Origin: Methanomicrobiaceae archaeon UBA436
Lineage (GTDB): Archaea; Halobacteriota; Methanomicrobia; Methanomicrobiales; Methanoculleaceae
Length of the DNA: 6,608 nucleotides
Direction: 5' to 3'
Assembly (NCBI GenBank): GCA_002497965.1
Contig: DAFR01000119.1
Span: forward strand, 1 to 6,608
Below, one piece after another: positions 6,201 through 6,608 of the stretch (positions are counted from its first letter, which is position 1; every line of letters starts with the position of its first letter). Made by a program: the position numbers and the translations under genes. The notes under the pieces are model-generated. The model saw only the letters and a list, made by a program, of their open reading frames with translations. It did not search any database and was not told the DNA's origin.

Positions 6201-6608
6201 GCGACCGCGTCCCGGCGGAGGAGGGGGGTTTTGTCGTCAGCGATGAGGTTGTGGCCCGCGAGACGGTGCAGGCGCTCGATGATAGGGTATACTGTCTCAC
6301 GGTAGCCGATAACCATACCCTTGCCGCAAACGGGATCTTCTGCGGGCAGTGCGACGGTGACGAGGACTGCGTGATGCTCCTCCTCGACGGGTTGATCAAC
6401 TTCTCGCGCTCCTACCTCCCGGAGACCCGGGGCGGGACGATGGACGCCCCGCTCGTCCTGACAAGCCGGATCGACCCGTCCGAGATCGACAAGGAAGCCC
6501 TGAACGTCGATGTCTGCGACCATTACCCGATCGAGGTGTATACGAGTGCCCTCGTGTACGCTGAACCAAAAACCATTGTCAAGCTCATCGACCGGGTGGA
6601 GAACCGGA
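3239..6608 (+). CDS. polC: DNA polymerase II (PolD) large subunit DP2, with mini-intein; 3' end outside window
   Basis: Catalytic subunit of the archaeal replicative D-family polymerase, which pairs with the DP1 exonuclease subunit (not in this window). One uninterrupted frame of 1123 codons runs from ATG 3239 off the end. Recognisable DP2 features in order: N-terminal [26 protein letters not shown] (139-153); [11 protein letters not shown] and [13 protein letters not shown] (210-236); [15 protein letters not shown] (from 418); [11 protein letters not shown] (568-578); a zinc-binding region with eight cysteines as four pairs (630/633, 642/644, 654/657, 666/669); GLAPHTSAG (837-845); and [11 protein letters not shown] (862-872). 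The catalytic motif NCDGDED is split after Asn872 by an intein (residues 873-1037) and resumes at Cys1038 with CDGDEDC, whose aspartates bind metal in PolD. The conserved [20 protein letters not shown] follows. The C-terminal remainder, including the PCNA and DP1 contact regions, is missing. A long ORF on the opposite strand is only a shadow. The HEAT gene ends 81 bases upstream, so co-transcription is possible but unproven. Confidence 0.97.
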   Translation, partial: MEVSPAIARYFEEIDAGLEAAMRLAAAARARGLDPRTEVEIPVASDLADRVEALLGYRGIAARIRELEEVMSREEAALRIGDDFVARKFGETTREDILDHAIRAAMALLTEGVVAAPTEGIAKVGLGRNDDGTDYLKIYYAGPIRSAGGTAQALSVLVGDYVRRALGIGRYIPRPDEVERYIEEIRQYNNIMSLQYLPGEKELRMIIENCPVCIDGEPTEQQEVSGYRNLERVETNTVRGGMALVVAEGLALKAPKVLKNVRKMKMEGWDWLEDLISGGTTANSEEDDASAAIKPRDKYIRDLIGGRPVFAYPMRRGGFRLRLGRARNTGFAAAGLNPATMHILGDFLAVGTQMKIERPGKAAGIVPVDSIQGPTVKLQNGEVRRVDDAAEARKILGQVEEILDVGEILISFGEFMENNHPLIPPAYCEEWWMLEGGPRHPENELEAIEFAIEGAPLHPDYTYMWDDITPADIVRLADTVSTGGRIEDGVLLLPNRPEVKAILEELLVPHHLSGDRIAIREHLVFLACLGLTLQLEKRPEWQDAPMESSLDLVMHLSGFRIRSRAGTRIGGRMGRPGKSKPREMRPPPHSLFPIGDEGGSRRSFQAACTSKPRSNTDGGVIEVETGERRCPVCGAFTYKNLCDCGTHTNPVFRCPKCGKEVGEGVCPRCRVETVCLQKVTINVRAEYAAALERLDLHESSIALLKGVRGLISRERPVEPIEKGILRALQNLYVFKDGTVRYDMIDLPLTHFRPGEIGVPIGRLHELGYTRDIHGQELASDDQVLELRHQDILVSEDCGEWLVRVSKFIDELLVKFYGLEPFYNAEKPTDLVGHLLIGLAPHTSAGVLARLIGFSKAPVGYGHPFFHAAKRRNCFAGDTEITVSDGRRWLTMPIRQFVVENFDISRPGLDHLGTYYSDPKQPFYVRSIDTQGKVSLKRVTSVSVHRAPAHMIRFETRRGKFITVTPDHAMLVWDTDYLRKVRALEAAPGDRVPAEEGGFVVSDEVVARETVQALDDRVYCLTVADNHTLAANGIFCGQCDGDEDCVMLLLDGLINFSRSYLPETRGGTMDAPLVLTSRIDPSEIDKEALNVDVCDHYPIEVYTSALVYAEPKTIVKLIDRVENR
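5855..6349 (+). other. Mini-intein in DP2 (165 aa), at the PolII active-site insertion point
   Basis: A self-splicing protein element. Its removal would rejoin KRRN with CDGDED. Numbering from its first Cys: block A is [10 protein letters not shown] (1-10), block B is [14 protein letters not shown] with the TxxH residues Thr92 and His95, and [14 protein letters not shown] (107-120) is the usual strand after block B. Block F is [20 protein letters not shown] (143-162) with Cys147 in the aspartate position and His154, and block G ends CGQ (163-165). The +1 residue is Cys. The region between blocks B and F has only about 45 residues and no LAGLIDADG motif, so no homing endonuclease is present and mobility is probably lost. 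The usual His-Asn end is replaced by Gly-Gln. Gln-ending inteins are known, including in a Pyrococcus PolII intein at this site. Residues 41-63 use AT-richer codons (ACA TAT, AAA CAA, AGA AGC ATA) than the flanking extein. Splicing is expected but not demonstrated here. Confidence 0.95.

Noticed and set aside
6350..6608. Possible second intein or frameshift after the DP2 catalytic motif
   Set aside because: The translation continues with normal DP2 sequence ([22 protein letters not shown]) and no intein block A or B appears before the window ends.

Overview
The window looks like chromosomal DNA from a GC-rich euryarchaeon. It encodes the large subunit (DP2) of the archaeal D-family DNA polymerase, it has archaeal TATA-box-like sites instead of -35/-10 promoters, and its coding regions strongly favour G or C at third codon positions. 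A Methanomicrobiales methanogen, perhaps Methanoculleus or a relative, is my best guess from codon style, the 'YTHFFY' type membrane module and the intein in DP2. This placement is from memory and not from a search.

Layout. (1) Positions 1-1167, minus strand: the N-terminal 389 codons of a P-type cation-pumping ATPase whose 3' end lies outside the window. (2) Positions 1168-1413: a divergent intergenic region with TATA-like sites, an imperfect palindrome, a Shine-Dalgarno site for the ATPase and a doubtful 48-codon ORF. (3) Positions 1414-2652, plus strand: a four-helix membrane module fused to about eight or nine HEAT-like repeats. (4) Positions 2645-3157: a second, smaller, soluble HEAT-repeat protein that overlaps the first by 8 bases. 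(5) Positions 3158-3238: an 81-base gap with a ribosome-binding site. (6) Position 3239 to the window end: DP2 (polC), open at its 3' end and uninterrupted in frame, with a 165-residue mini-intein at 5855-6349.

How the genes work together. DP2 is the catalytic subunit of replicative PolD. The intein sits between Asn and Cys of the catalytic NCDGDED motif, so the polymerase should be inactive until splicing occurs. The two HEAT proteins probably form one translationally coupled unit, with a membrane-bound and a soluble protein-interaction scaffold. Nothing in the sequence ties them to replication or to the ATPase beyond proximity.

Most notable: the intein ends in Gly-Gln where His-Asn is usual, lacks any homing endonuclease, and places a Cys-Gly-Gln-Cys motif across its downstream splice junction. 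That arrangement suggests, but does not prove, redox-sensitive splicing of the replicative polymerase. No CRISPR array, insertion sequence, rRNA or tRNA was seen.
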